From assembly GCA_032871835.1 (NCBI GenBank), contig CM065297.1, positions 72,155,253 through 72,219,252 on the forward strand: DNA of 64,000 bases. Reading direction: 5' to 3'. A program made the translations under genes and the position numbers. This document shows, one piece after another, positions 23,151-34,950 of the stretch (its first letter is position 1; each line of letters begins with the position of its first letter). The DNA is from Dipteronia dyeriana. Lineage: Eukaryota; Streptophyta; Magnoliopsida; Sapindales; Sapindaceae. Below the pieces are notes generated by a model that had not been told where the DNA came from, did not search any database, and saw only the letters and a list, made by a program, of their open reading frames with translations.

Positions 23151-23900
23151 CTACAGATCTAGGTTCACTCTAAGGAATGTAGGAACCACGTTGGTGGGGA
23201 AGCTCTGGCATATAAGGTACTACACATGGGGTATTACTGGCCAACTATCCATCAAGATGCAAAGAACTTTATACAATCCTGTGAACAATGCCAGAAGACA
23301 TCCAACTTGAGCCACCTCCCACCGGAGCCTCTGTAATCTCTCAGCTCACCTTACCCCTTTGCTATGTGGGGAGTCAACCCGATCAGGCCACTTCCTATTG
23401 CTCCTGGACAAGCCAAGCATGCTATTGTGGCGATCGACTATTTCATAAGATGGGTCAAAGCCGGACCACTCTTTCAGATATCAGAAGAGAATACGACAAG
23501 GTTCATCAAATACAATATAGTTTACAGGTTCGAGACCCCTCATATCGTTATAGCTAACCTCGATAAGCATTTTGATAACGATCGATTCAAGGACTTTTGC
23601 AAAGGCTTAGGAATCAACCTTAGATTCGCCTTTGTAGCCCACCCTCAAACTAATGGGTTGGTGGAATCCACCAATAAGACTATCAAGAAGTTGTTGAAAA
23701 GGAAGTTCCAGTAGAGAAAGAGCAGATAGGTCAAGGAGCTTCCCGAAGTCTTCTGGGCTTACCGTAATACAAAGAGCACAGCCACCGGAGAAACGCCCTA
23801 TTCTTTAACCTTCAGAGTTGAAGCAGTTCTTCCATTTGAGCACAAACTAACCACCTTCAGAGTTCAACATTTTGAACATGGAAGCAATGAAGATAAGCTC
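23151..23900 (+). pseudogene. G2 integrase
   Basis: Starts inside the zinc-binding region (CRNHVGGEALAYKV-like, then CEQCQKTSNLSHLPPEP), in frame with neither the gag scrap nor the core. The core frame 23364-23714 has WGVNPIRPLP where relatives have WGVD, and IANLDKHFD where relatives have ITD, so both catalytic Asp residues are changed; the Glu in PQTNGLVESTN remains. A stop at 23712 precedes the C-terminal region, which runs to about 23900. This copy cannot be active. Confidence 0.85.
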
Positions 23901-23904
23901 TGAT

Positions 23905-24342
23905 TGATTCAGTGACTTAAGGTGAGAGAATAACCTACTAAACAAAAAATCTACAATATAAAGACGCTTGGACAAGCATGGCCGTAGGGATCGAGACCTA
24001 GGTTCACCACCAGAACGAAGCTCCATTGTCGTCTAAGTTCTATCAATAGAACACTGCCACCATCAGTAAATTTGGTCCACTTATCGACAGACACGAGGTT
24101 ACCACCATCAACCCAGCTAGGAGAGATTGAGTGATAAACACCCTTTGTAATCAACTAATATCAGTCAATAAAACAATGCCCTTTATATCATATATCTCAT
24201 TTATAGTGTCTCATTACCGTCCCATCTCCTTCTTTACACTTGAATTTGGTACCGAGGTATCCACCCTGACCGTGGCCTCCGAGGTAGTGATCTTGAGGGT
24301 ATTAATTGATATTCCTCACCTCGAAAGAATAATCAATTAAAA
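23905..24342 (+). repeat. Tat-type gypsy LTR, probably partial
   Basis: The stretch from about 24070 (ATCGACAGACACGAGGTTACC) matches the end part of the G2 LTR near 12635. An AATAAAAC lies near 24166. It is followed by a PBS at 24348, which proves an LTR end here. The left part (23905-24070) is too diverged to place, so the LTR start is uncertain. It serves as 3' boundary of G2 and as 5' LTR of C. Confidence 0.65.
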
Positions 24343-24347
24343 CTTTT

Positions 24348-24365
24348 TGGTGCCGTCTATGGGAA
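24348..24365 (+). promoter_or_regulatory. Element C primer binding site
   Basis: TGGTGCCGTCTATGGGAA differs from the G2 PBS at 22841 by two bases and is likewise followed by CCACACC. Confidence 0.8.
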
Positions 24366-24419
24366 GCATCCACACCCATTTTTTAAAATATTTTTTTAAT
24401 ATATTTATTGTTTTACAAG

Positions 24420-27400
24420 ATCTATGAGGCTTCAATCTTCCTAGAGACAAACCGAGGCCTCAGGGTAACAGCCTGCCACTTTAACGCGAAAGGTTCCAAA
24501 TAAGGGCTAAATGTCCAGGCATCTTAACACAGCTCTTGTCCATCCAACTGTTGCACTGGCCTTAGGCCCTCCGGTGGTTAGCCAGACCATACTTGATTAG
24601 CAAGCAGCAGCCTTCATGGAAAACGTCCACCTTCGTTTGCTCTTTGAAGGCATCACAACCCAGCTAGTGAATCCCAATACTCAAGGAGAGGTGAGTAGAC
24701 CAGGAGCCTGGCAGCCTTCCTTCGACCGGTTGGGACCTCCCACGCCAGAACTAGCCTACAATAGGATGAGACCTCAACCCTCGATTCGAAACAGGTTAGC
24801 GCCCATTTCTCCATGAAACAAATATTATGGTGCATATAAAATTAATCTATAAAGGGGGTGAATAGATTTTAATCAAATTTTACCCAATTTTTGTTAATGG
24901 TCAATTAGACGAAAATACCCCTAACTAGTCACAATAATATCACAAGTGTAATAAGTGCGAAAATAATAAAGACACTTGAGATATACGTGGAAACCCTCCA
25001 AATGGGAAAAACCACGGGCTGTTAAGTGCGCCACACTCGAATAACGAATCCATTGATGAAGCAACCCTATCCATTGATGCACTCTAAATGAACTTAGATG
25101 ATACAAGATGAAGTCTTGATGCCCATGGGAATGCTTTGAGTGATTAAAAATGAGTTATTGGAAGAGTTTTTCCTTTGAAATTTGTTCTAGGGAAAATATG
25201 TGATGTTCTGAACTCTTGCACGAACTTAAAAGCATTGAGTTATATATATATAAGATCCAAACAAAGTGAGGTCGTTTTGGAAAAAAAACATTCCAGCTTC
25301 CTCTGTGTAAGGTGGTCGAGTAGCGCACCACCAGCGCAAAACCTATTTTTAAAACAGGCGCTGGACGAGTGGCGCATCCAAGTAGAGCAACTTAAGCGCA
25401 GATTCTCTGGGATGTTTGCGCTGTGAGGCTGCGCTAGACGAGTAGCGCACCACTAGCGCACACCCACATTTTTTAACTACGCGCGGGTGCAGCAACGCAG
25501 CTGAGTGGCGCATGACTAGCGGTGGTCCACTATAAATGTTGCGTTGGTAAGGTACGCTTGTCGAGTAGCGCACCACCAGCGCAAGACCTATTTTTTCAAC
25601 ACTCAAATGCACAAAAACAATAAGTTCAGGAGTGATGAAATTGCATCCTATTTTATTGCCTAGCATGACATACAACTTTCATAGCAAGATGCAAATAGGT
25701 CAACAAGAGTCATTTAAACTAAAATGCACATAAGAAAACACTCAACATATAAGATCAAGAGTTATGCATGAATATGTGAGTGTGTGCAACTATCACTGTA
25801 AAGTAAGTAAACACAAGAATTTTACCTTTGGTGCTTCTCCTCTTGAGGTCTTGAGAGCCTAAGCTACCCTTACATGAACCCCAACAATATGGTTGTTCAC
25901 GAAATAAGCCAATCAAAAAATGAGGACTTTTCACTCCAGTTCCTTGTAGACCATCTTGTTATCAAACCATGTAGATAAAATCTATATTAGATATCCAGCC
26001 ATGAGAACTATGCAATCCCCCTCACCCGGCAGCCTCCAAGAGAGAAGACTGGGCATGAGCGAGAAGCAACTAGCCAAACACTTGAGTAGATTCCCTATGT
26101 GAAGAAAATAGTGTTGAAATATCTAGTTCATCTGAAGGGTCTAATAGTAAGGGATCTGAGGTTAACCTTCAAAAGACTTTGGAATAAGCGCCTAAGGAAC
26201 CAACTGGTAAGAATGCAGAAAGAGATCCAGCTATTGAAGAGAGGAAAGCTCAAGAAGACAAGATGGATCTGGTGAGTAAAATGAATGCTCTTATCACCAG
26301 GGGGTTCAGGGAAGCCGAGCTTCCACCTAAATTCAATTTACGGTCGGATAAGTTCTCCGATGTTGAAGACCCATTGAGTCATGTGGAGAGCTTTGTCCAG
26401 AAGATGGAGGTCTAGAACACTACAAGAATAACCATCTGCTGGTTGTTCCCTACCACATTGACCGAATATAAAAAAAACCTGTCTGCAGAAAGCATGGACT
26501 CTTTCACAAAACTATCAACAGATTTTTGCTCACAGTTCTAGGCTATTAAACCATGCCCGAGAGATCCCATCCACCTACAATATGTGATATAGAACCCTGA
26601 TCTTATGTAGAATGATTTCACAAAGAAGTTATTCAAATGGGAGTCTTTGTCGAAAAGGAGACCCCGACCAACTTTTGTAGGATATTGTGGGTTGGGAGGC
26701 TTTTCCAGTCTTTCGCCAAGTATCCCTAAGAAGCCTAGTAGGAGGCCTACGATCAGGCTTCTAAGCAGGTCGAGATCAACGAGCAGCTCAAGGTTAAAAT
26801 TGAGCATGATGATATAAGATCGGCAAAACGCTAGAGGAAAGAAGCACCCAAGCCAGTACTGACCAGAAAACCCAGAATAAACCTTCAGACTGATCTAAAT
26901 ACCACCTACCACCTCTCCAATATCAGCAGGATCGATACCCGGTTAGGTGAACCCCTCTCCGAGCTTCGCCACCCTCAAGAGTAAGAGCTCCCGTGACCTA
27001 GGATGAGAGAGGTTACAACCACTACACCCCTCTAAATGTTTCTCGTTAGACAATTTACTTGACTATCCGGGATAAGGTCATGCATAAAAAAACAACTTCC
27101 ATGAAAGCTCCAGTGGATACGAAAATCGATATAAGTACTGCGACTTCCATGAGGATATAGAGCACAACACATCAGAATGTTATAGCGTACGTAAGCAGAT
27201 TGAAGATCTGGTAATGAGGGGTTGCTTGATAGAATTTTTACAGCAGGTTAGAGATAATATCTAAACTGGGAAGGAAGTACAAGCCGAGATTCGTTGGAAT
27301 AAGGAAGAATGGAGAGGTAAGCAGAAGGACCTGTTGTAACAAATCATGGTCAAACATACTATCAATGGAGGAGTCAACTTGGAAGGAACCTCCAACAACT

Positions 27401-27470
27401 CTAGAAAGAACCACGCTAGGAAGATACCCCGGGTCGAGGAAGTTTAGGGGATTTTTAAGGTCGATTGGGC
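24420..27470 (+). pseudogene. C gag, split by a solo LTR
   Basis: The N-terminal part (24424-24813) holds MENVHLRLLFEGI. After the solo LTR the coding homology resumes at 25934. The central retrotransposon-gag region lies at about 26320-26800 (LPPKFNLRSDKFSD; HVESFVQKMEV then a stop). A zinc-knuckle-like CDFHEDIEHNTSEC followed by RKQIEDLVMRGCL is at about 27130-27230, typical of Tat Gag. At least six in-frame stops are visible. The minus-strand frame 26538-26807 is a shadow. Confidence 0.82.
24814..25933 (-). mobile_element. Solo LTR of the B family
   Basis: A 1120-bp LTR with TG/CA ends, matching the B LTRs at 29234-30806 and 37431-39012. It is flanked by the perfect 5-bp duplication CTCCA (24809-24813 and 25934-25938). 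There is no interior, so it is a solo LTR left by recombination between two LTRs. It lacks about 450 bp present in both B LTRs (about 29470-29940). Frames inside it are not genes. Confidence 0.95.
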
Positions 27471-27479
27471 TTCTGTGGG

Positions 27480-27960
27480 GACCTTTCAGTTAGATTAAAT
27501 CATTTTCATCGATGTTGATGTATATATCACTGTCCAGCAGTATGATGCACGGTGGTCACGGTGTAGATCATCAATTGTCTAGTCTACCACGTGTTGATCG
27601 ACACGGGTAGCAGTGTGGACATCCTGTTCAAAAACACCTTGGAAAAGCTTAACTTGAAACAGTGATGCTACAATAGTTTTACCACCCCCTGTATGACTTC
27701 ACATGGGACTCCATCATACCAGTAGGATCAAAGATCTTATCGATAATCGTTAGGACTATGCCTCTATAACAAAACCTCATGACGAACTCGGCCTATAATG
27801 CCATCTTAGGGAGGCCATTCCTGTCTGCTATAAAAGGGGTCATGTCCATCTACCACAATGTCTTAAAATTCCCGATAGGAAACTAGGTAGAAGAGGTAAG
27901 AGGAGATCAATAGGCATCCCGTAAGTGTTACGCAGTCTCTACCGACCATGCAGCAATGGC
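27480..27960 (+). pseudogene. C aspartic protease
   Basis: The VLIDTGSSVDILF motif near 27590-27630 is the active site of a retroviral-type aspartic protease, with the catalytic Asp codon at 27600. The region lies between gag and RT as in gypsy elements. Flanking frames are broken. The enzyme would cut the Gag-Pol polyprotein. Confidence 0.82.
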
Positions 27961-28149
27961 AAAGCAGTTCGCCCATGTTACTGTAGTCTGTGAACAGGAA
28001 TTGCCATAAGTGGTTCCCTGGATCTTATAGCTCGAGAGAGGTTCAGGGACTGACATCCAAGATAAAGACAAGGTAGATAAGGACTGGGAATGGGCCAATT
28101 GTCACCCCATGGATGAGCTAGAAGAAATCCCAGTAAAAAATGATGACCC

Positions 28150-29233
28150 ATCCAAGGTGGTCAAGATTGGGGCAACCTTAGAACCGGAAGTTAAAGAAGG
28201 TCTGATTGATTTACTCTAGTTATTCACCGACATATTTCCTGGAGCAATGATGAGATACCGGGAATCCTAATGTCCTTGGCTACTCATAGGCTGGTGGTCG
28301 ACCCTACTATAAAACCCGTTAAGCAGAAAAGGTATCACTTTAACGCTGAGAAAAATGTTACGATTCAAAAGAAGGTCGACAAACTGATCAAAGCAAGGTT
28401 CATGAGGGAAGCACGATAGCCGGACTAGATCGCCAAGGTAGTCATGGTCACCAAGTCAAATGGGAAGTGGCACATTTGTGTTGAATACTCTGACCTCAAC
28501 CGAACATATTCAAAAGACAGCTTCTTGCTTCCAAAGATTGACTAGTTGGTAGACTCCATCGGGGGAAATAAACTTCGGAGCTTCATGGTTGTGTTCTTAG
28601 GGTGTAATCAAATCAGGATGCACCTGATAAACTAGGATAAGACCAGCTTCATTACCAGGATTGGTCTATATTGCTATATAGTAATGCCATTTGGCCTCAA
28701 GAACGCATGGCTACTTACTAGCGGTTTTTCAATCGGATCTTTTAGCCAGAAATTGGGAGGTCGATGGAAGTTTACATTGATGATATGATTACTAAATCTC
28801 TGACCGTGGAAGAACATAAGGACAACCTTTGCAGGACTTTCTTGATCCTAAGGGAAAATCAGATACGATTGAACCCCTTCAAGTGTGCCTTCGGGGTGAC
28901 CGCGGGAAAATTCTTTGGTTTCATGGTTCATGAAAGGGGTATAGAGGCTAAACCTGAAAAGATCTGAGATAGCTCGGATCTAGAGTCCCCAACCTCACTT
29001 AAGCAGGTTCAGATCTTAACAGGTAAAGTAGCCACTCTTAACTGATTCATTTTCGAATCAATCGATAAATGCCTTCCCTTATTCAAGGTGATAGAGCATG
29101 GAATAAAAATGAAATGGGACCAAGCTAACGAGTAAGCTTTCAAAGCACTGATGGGGTATCTGACTAGCCCGCCGCTGCTCGTCAAGCCAATTCTTAGAGA
29201 GGAGCTGTAGATTTGTTTGGCCGTATCAAAAAC
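28150..29233 (+). pseudogene. C reverse transcriptase and start of RNase H
   Basis: RT begins near HRLVVDPTIKPVKQKR (about 28290) and continues with VMVTKSNGKW, CVEYSDLNRTYSKDS and VMPFGLKNA. A frameshift precedes the open piece 28764-28967, which has an intact YIDDMITKS active site and FGVTAGKFFGFMVHERGI. Stops are scattered, many where relatives have Gln or Trp. The RNase H start (about 29160) is cut at 29233 by element B, after CLAVSK, and resumes at 39013 in the same domain. Confidence 0.9.
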
Positions 29234-30806
29234 TGAAAAAAATAATATGGTGTGTAAAAGTAATCTAGAGGAGAGGTGAATAGATTTTAATAAACTTTTA
29301 CCTAATTTTCGTTAAGAGTCAAGTTGACGAAAATACCCTTATCTAGTTACAAAGATACCACAAGTGTAATAAATGCGAAAGTAGTAAAAACACTTGAGAT
29401 ATACGTGGAAACCCTCTAAATGGAAAAAACCAAAGGGCTGATGAGTGTGCCACACTAGAACCTCGAGTCCACTAATGATAAAGGAATTACAACCTAATCC
29501 CGGTTTAATCCTTCACCATTACCTAATCCCGGTATAAGTGAACCTAGTTCATCATGCTTGTGCATTAAGCTACCTACTCCCGGAAACAACACAAGTCTTA
29601 CTTCTCAATGAAGAGATAAAGTGTCCTAAATGAATATATGATGATATTCAATGAACAAACAAGGCTAGGAAACCCTATATGCTTATCTAGGATAATGAGA
29701 TGACAATTAATACAATCCTAGATATCAAGTGCTAAATGATATGTTCAAATAGCCTAGCTAAACATAGATCAATCAATCCTATGAAGCTAGCACAATACAA
29801 CACTCAATCATGTCATCACAACAATCTCTAATTTGTATATAAAAATATTCTAAGAGAATACAATTAATTAAATAGATGGTTTAGTAAGCAAAACACTTAA
29901 CTTGTAAGAAGATAGTGAAGAACTTACCAAACAAGATGTGATGAAGCAGCCCTATCCATTGGTGCACTCTAAATGAACTTAGATGATGCAAGATGAAGAT
30001 TTAATGCTCATGGGAATGCTTTGAGTGATTAAAAATGAGTTCTTGGAATTGTTTTTCCTTTGAAATGTGTTCTAAGGAAGAAATGTGATATTCTGAACTC
30101 ATACATGACCTTAAGGCATTGAGTTATATATATATAAGATCCAATCAAAGTGAGGTCGTTTTGGAAAAAACGTTCCAGCTTTCTCTGCGTACGCTGGTCG
30201 AGCAGCGCACAGCCTATTTTTAAAATAGGCGCTGGTTTAGTGGCGCATCCAGTAGCGCAACACAAGCGCAGATTCTCTGGGAAGTTTGCACTGGTGAGGT
30301 TGCGCTTGACGAGTAGAGCACCACCAGCGCACACCCATATTTTTCAACTAAGCACGGGTGCAGCAGCGCAACTCAGTGGCGCATGACTAGGGGCGGTCCA
30401 CTGTGAAAGTTGCGCTGGTGAGGTGCGCTGGTCGAGTAGCGTACCACAAGCGCAAGACCTATTGTTTTTTAACACTCAAAAGCACAAAAGCAATAAGTTC
30501 AAGAGTGATGAAATTGCATCCTAATTTAATGCATAGCTTGACATACAACTTTCATACCAAGATGCAAATAGGTCAACAAGAGTCATGTAAACTAAAATGC
30601 ACACAAGAAAACACTCAACAAATAATATCAAGAGTTATGCATGAATATGTGAGTGCGTGCAATTATATCTTTAAAGTAAGTAAGCACAAGAATTTTACCT
30701 TTGATGATTCTCCTCTTAAGGTCTTGAGAGACTAAGCTACCCTTACATGAACCCCAACAATGTCGTTGTTCACGAAATAAGCAAATCAATAAATGAGGAC
30801 TTTTGA
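29234..30806 (-). repeat. B 3' LTR
   Basis: Starts TGAAAAAAATAATATGG and ends at GAGGACTTTTGA, where the partner LTR ends CTTTTCA, so the terminal dinucleotide is altered. On the minus strand U3 comes first: GC-rich repeats at 30180-30460 lie upstream of a TATATATATA stretch (30122-30137). Frames at 30029-30735 are shadows of the GC-rich block. Confidence 0.92.
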
Positions 30807-32120
30807 ATCTCCCCCTTTGGGTATTTCGTGACAAAACCACCCATCACATTGATCCTCACAAAACAAAATAGAATAAAAAAACACTGGGAAGATATTCTAC
30901 ATTACAAAGAGATAATCATAAAAAAAAACTTCAAGTCTTCAATCTCTTGTAGAATTATCAACCCTACACACAAGGCAAGCACAAATACTTTTTACCAAAC
31001 CAAGTGCATGTGAAATGATCAAGTGAATATAAAACAAAAGCATTTGCATTTAGAAATATGAGTATGATATCATGAAATGCTCATGCAATGCTCCCCCTCA
31101 ACGGGTTACTCCCCCTACATGTCATCTCCCCTTCAAACAAGCAATGCTCCCCCTTAAAGCCAACACATGCTACTCCCCTAACATCACAATGCTAGGTCAA
31201 TGCTATATGCTCCCCCTTAAAGCCAACACATGCTACTTTCCTAACATCATAATGCTAGGTCAATGCTACTCCCCCTTTTTGTCATGATATAGACAAAGGA
31301 GAAGTCCCCAACGGGGTCACTCAAGGCAAAGAAAGAAAAGAGCATACAAGATTGTTGCATAATTATATAAGCCACATTTATGAATCCTCAAGTGATAGAA
31401 GAGACACAAGGAGATTTATTTGAAAGACAATGTGTGAATCAAAAAATGCTTTGCATACAAGACATGTTGCATTCAAGTCCAAAAACAATGGTATTTGGCA
31501 AAGAAAATGACAAAGGTTTCCAATATAATTCAAACCAATTACAACATTTGTCATAAGAGAAGCAAGGATATAGAGTTCTCATAAATATCAAGTTTTAAAG
31601 GCACTATATCCAAGTTTAGAAACTAAACATGGCATGAGCAGCTTTGCACCCTATTTGATTTTTCTGGGATGATACCCGTATGATAATAGCCATGTTCAAC
31701 TAATAAAGAAAGAGAGACATTGTTTAAACAATTTAGTCTCACTAGTATGTTTCACACAATGTGTTGCATTTAACAATTTCAATCATCAAATCATGCTTTA
31801 TCATTTTTCATCAGCATGTCAATTAAGAATCAGCATGTCATGGAGATAATTATAGGTCATTCAAACATGTACTTCCAATGTATATCTCCTAGTCCAAAAA
31901 TTCATGTTTGAACATAAATATGACATGGATTGTAATCATAGCAATGTTCACACTTATTTAAGAAAATACAATATACTATAAGTGCAACCAAGATACTCAA
32001 GCAATAAATAAAGAGGCATAAACATATTTCTAAGAAAACAAATGCATGCAACAAGTATACAATAGCTCTCTTAGCTTGAGTTCCCCATATTGGGTCAAAG
32101 ACCACAACACATCACTCCAT
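30807..32120 (-). other. B non-coding region with multiple polypurine tracts
   Basis: About 1.3 kb between RNase H and the 3' LTR without a supported gene. The primary polypurine tract, minus-strand AAAGGGGGAGAT, is at about 30807-30820. Further CTCCCCCT copies occur at about 31090-31275, spaced 20-60 bp, some within a duplicated unit (AAAGCCAACACATGCTAC). Multiple polypurine tracts here are a described Sirevirus trait. Confidence 0.8.
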
Positions 32121-33830
32121 TAAACAAATCCCAATAGATCTACTAAGAGTCTTGAATCGAGTAGCATCTAAAGGTTTAGTAAATAGATCCGCTAGTTAAT
32201 CATTTATACCTACATGCCCAAGTACAATGCATTTTCTCTCAACTAGTTCTCTAATGAAATGATGATGGATGTCAATATGCTTAGTCCTAGAATGCTGAAC
32301 TGGATTCTTTGAAATGTTAATTGCACTCATGTTATCACAAAAGAGAGTAAGAGTACCTTGATTGAATCCATAGTCGACTAGCATTTGCTTCATCCAAAAC
32401 AGTTGTGTGCATCCACTCCCAGCAGCAATGTATTTGGCCTCAGCCGTGAACAAGGAAATCAAATTTCGCTTCTTGCAAAACCAAGAGACAAGGTTGTTTC
32501 CAAGGAAAAAGCAACAGCCCGATGTACTTTTCCTATTATCACAATTTCCTGCCCAATCTGCATCACTAAAGCCTACAAGACTAGAATTAGTGTAAAAAGA
32601 GTACCAAATCCCATAGTTGGATGTCCCATTCACATATCGAATGATTCTCTTAACAAAAGAGAGATGGGACTCCTTAGGATCCGCTTGGTACCTAGCACAC
32701 ACTCCCACACTAAATGAGATATCGGGCCTACTTACTGTCAAATAGAGCAAGCTACCAATCATGCCACGATATAAATTTTGGTCCACACTTTTACCACTAG
32801 CATCCTTGCTTAGCTTCAAAGTGGTACTCATGGGTGTATCACAATGTTTGGCACTTTCAAGGCCAAATTTCTTCACTAGGTTTTTGGCATATTTAGCTTG
32901 AGATATGAAAATCCCATCATCCATTTGCTTAATTTATAAACCTAGAAAGTAACTCAACTCACCAACAAGACTCATCTCAAATTCATGAGATATGACATCA
33001 ACAAATTGTTGGACTTTGGTGTCATTGGTGAAGCCAAAGACTATATCATCAACATAGATTTGAGCTATAAATAGCTCATCTTTGTTTTTCTTGATGAATA
33101 GAGTCTTGTCAACACTACCCCTAGTGTAGCCATTGTCTATAAGATATTGGGTGAGACGCTTATACCAAGCCATAGGTGCTTGTTTCAACCCATACAAAGC
33201 TTTCTTAAGGTGATAGACATGATTAGGGTGGTGAGGATCCACAAACCCTTTGGGTTGCTCAACAAACACTTCCTCTTGCAATAAACCATTGAGGAAGGCA
33301 CTCTTAACATCCATTTGATATAATTTGAACTTGTGCAAACAAGAAATGGATAGAAGAAGCCTAATGGACTCAATCCTAGCAATGGGAGCAAATGTCTCCT
33401 CAAAGTCAATACCCTCAATTTGAGAGTATCCTTGTGCTACAAGCCTAGCCTTGTTTCTCGCAATGTTGCCATCCTCAACGGATTTGTTCCTAAATACCCA
33501 CTTGGTGCCTATCACATTGGTGTTCTTAGGCCTAGGAACTAAAGTCCAAACCTCATTCCTTTCAAATTGGTTAAGCTCTTCTTGCATAGCAAGAACCCAA
33601 AATTCATCTTTTAAGGCTTCATCAATTTTCTTGGGTTCTATTTGAGAGGTGTAACAAGTGCAGCTAATAAGATTAGCCATTTGACGCCTAGTCCTAACAC
33701 CCTCACTAACTTCACCAATAATGTCATCTTTGTCATGAAGTTTCCTAACCCATGGAGCAGGTTCTTTTGAGTCCAAGTGAGGAATCCTAACTAGCCTTTT
33801 CAATATTAGAGATATCAACTACTTTCTCCA
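32121..33830 (-). pseudogene. B reverse transcriptase and RNase H
   Basis: RT is in 32934-33818: [47 protein letters not shown] and the intact active site YVDDIVFG. RNase H is in 32196-32924: DADWAGNCDNRKSTSG, AEAKYIAAG, and TKHIDIHHHFIRE. Two in-frame TAA codons sit where relatives have Gln: after SYFLGL (about 32935) and before LADLFTKPL (about 32194). The natural end would be near 32121. Both changes are C to T on the coding strand. Confidence 0.95.
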
Positions 33831-34950
33831 AAGGGGAGTCGATAGTCATCAACTAAATCTACCTTCTCCTCATGGTCATTAGTTTTGAGCCTAGTATCAT
33901 CAATGACAACATACGATGATTCCATTAGGGTCCTAGTTCTTAAATTAAAAACTCTATAGGCTCTACTATTCAAGGCATAGCCAATGGAGATACCCTCATC
34001 ACTCTTAGCATCAAATTTGCCAAGTTGATCATGGTCATTCATAATGTAGCATTTGCTTCCAAAAGTGTGGAAGTAGCTAACATTTGGCTTCCTACCTTTC
34101 CATAACTCATAGGAGGTTTGCCTAGTGTGGGGCCTAAGGAAGACTCTATTTCCTATGTAGCAAGCAGTATTGATGGCCTCGGCCCAAAGATTCCTAGGGA
34201 CATTGTTGCTAAGCAACATCACATGGGCCATTTCTTGAAGAACCCTATTTTTCCTCTTAACAACTCCATTTTGTTGAGGTGTCCTAGGAGCCGAAAACTC
34301 ATGAGAAATGCCTAGACTATTGCAAAAGTTTCCAAAGTGGGCATTCTAAAATTCCTTCCTATGGTCACTCCTAATTCTCTTAATGCTTTTAATCTCGGAG
34401 TTCATTTCATTTTGAATTTTAGAGCAAAGCATTTTAAACTTGTCAAAAGTTTCAGATTTTTCTCTAAGGAAATAGGTCCATGTGTACCTAGAGAAGTCAT
34501 CTACACACATAAAAATGTATCTCTTTCCACCTAAACTCTTGGTTTGCATAGGACCCACAAGATCCATGTGGAGAAGCTCTAGAGGTTATTTGGTGGTTAT
34601 ATACTTGCCCTTTTTGTGCATACTTTTGGTTTGCTTCCCTTGTTGACAAGGTCCACAAAGACCATTAACCTTTTTCCCAAGCTTGGGAAGGCCTCGCACA
34701 ACATTGAACTTATCTAAGATTCTTAAATCCTTAAAGTTCATGTGACCAAGTCTTTCATGCCACAACTCTCTTTGTTCATCCTTGGACACATTACAAGACA
34801 CGCTTCTAGCCTCAAGACAATAGCAATTGTCACTAGATCTCATACCTTTTAACAAGGTTTGTCCATTAGGCAATATGATAGAACAATCATTTTTCCTAAA
34901 CAAGACGGAGAGTCCATCATCACTAAGATGTGAAATGCTTATCAAATTTG
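33815..34950 (-). pseudogene. B GAG-pre-integrase and integrase
   Basis: The pre-integrase and zinc region is 34586-34945: LWHERLGHMNFKDL and CGPCQQGKQTKS supply the His and Cys pairs. The core is 34346-34567 with MDLVGPMQT and RIRSDHRKEF; a stop follows at the FENAHF position. The Glu block and C-terminus follow, with 33815-34231 holding VMLLSNNVPRNLWAEA and SYFHTFGSKCYIMND. About three stops or shifts break the chain. The acidic catalytic residues seem present. Confidence 0.92.

Noticed and set aside
30029..30735. Several frames with Cys/Arg-rich products, repeated at 25175-25675 and 38614-38946
   Set aside because: They are translations of the GC-rich repeats and flanks inside B-family LTRs.
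30807..32120. Possible envelope-like gene after RNase H in B, as in some Sireviruses
   Set aside because: No frame longer than about 70 codons and no signal peptide or membrane segment pattern that holds up; the region is repeats and polypurine tracts.
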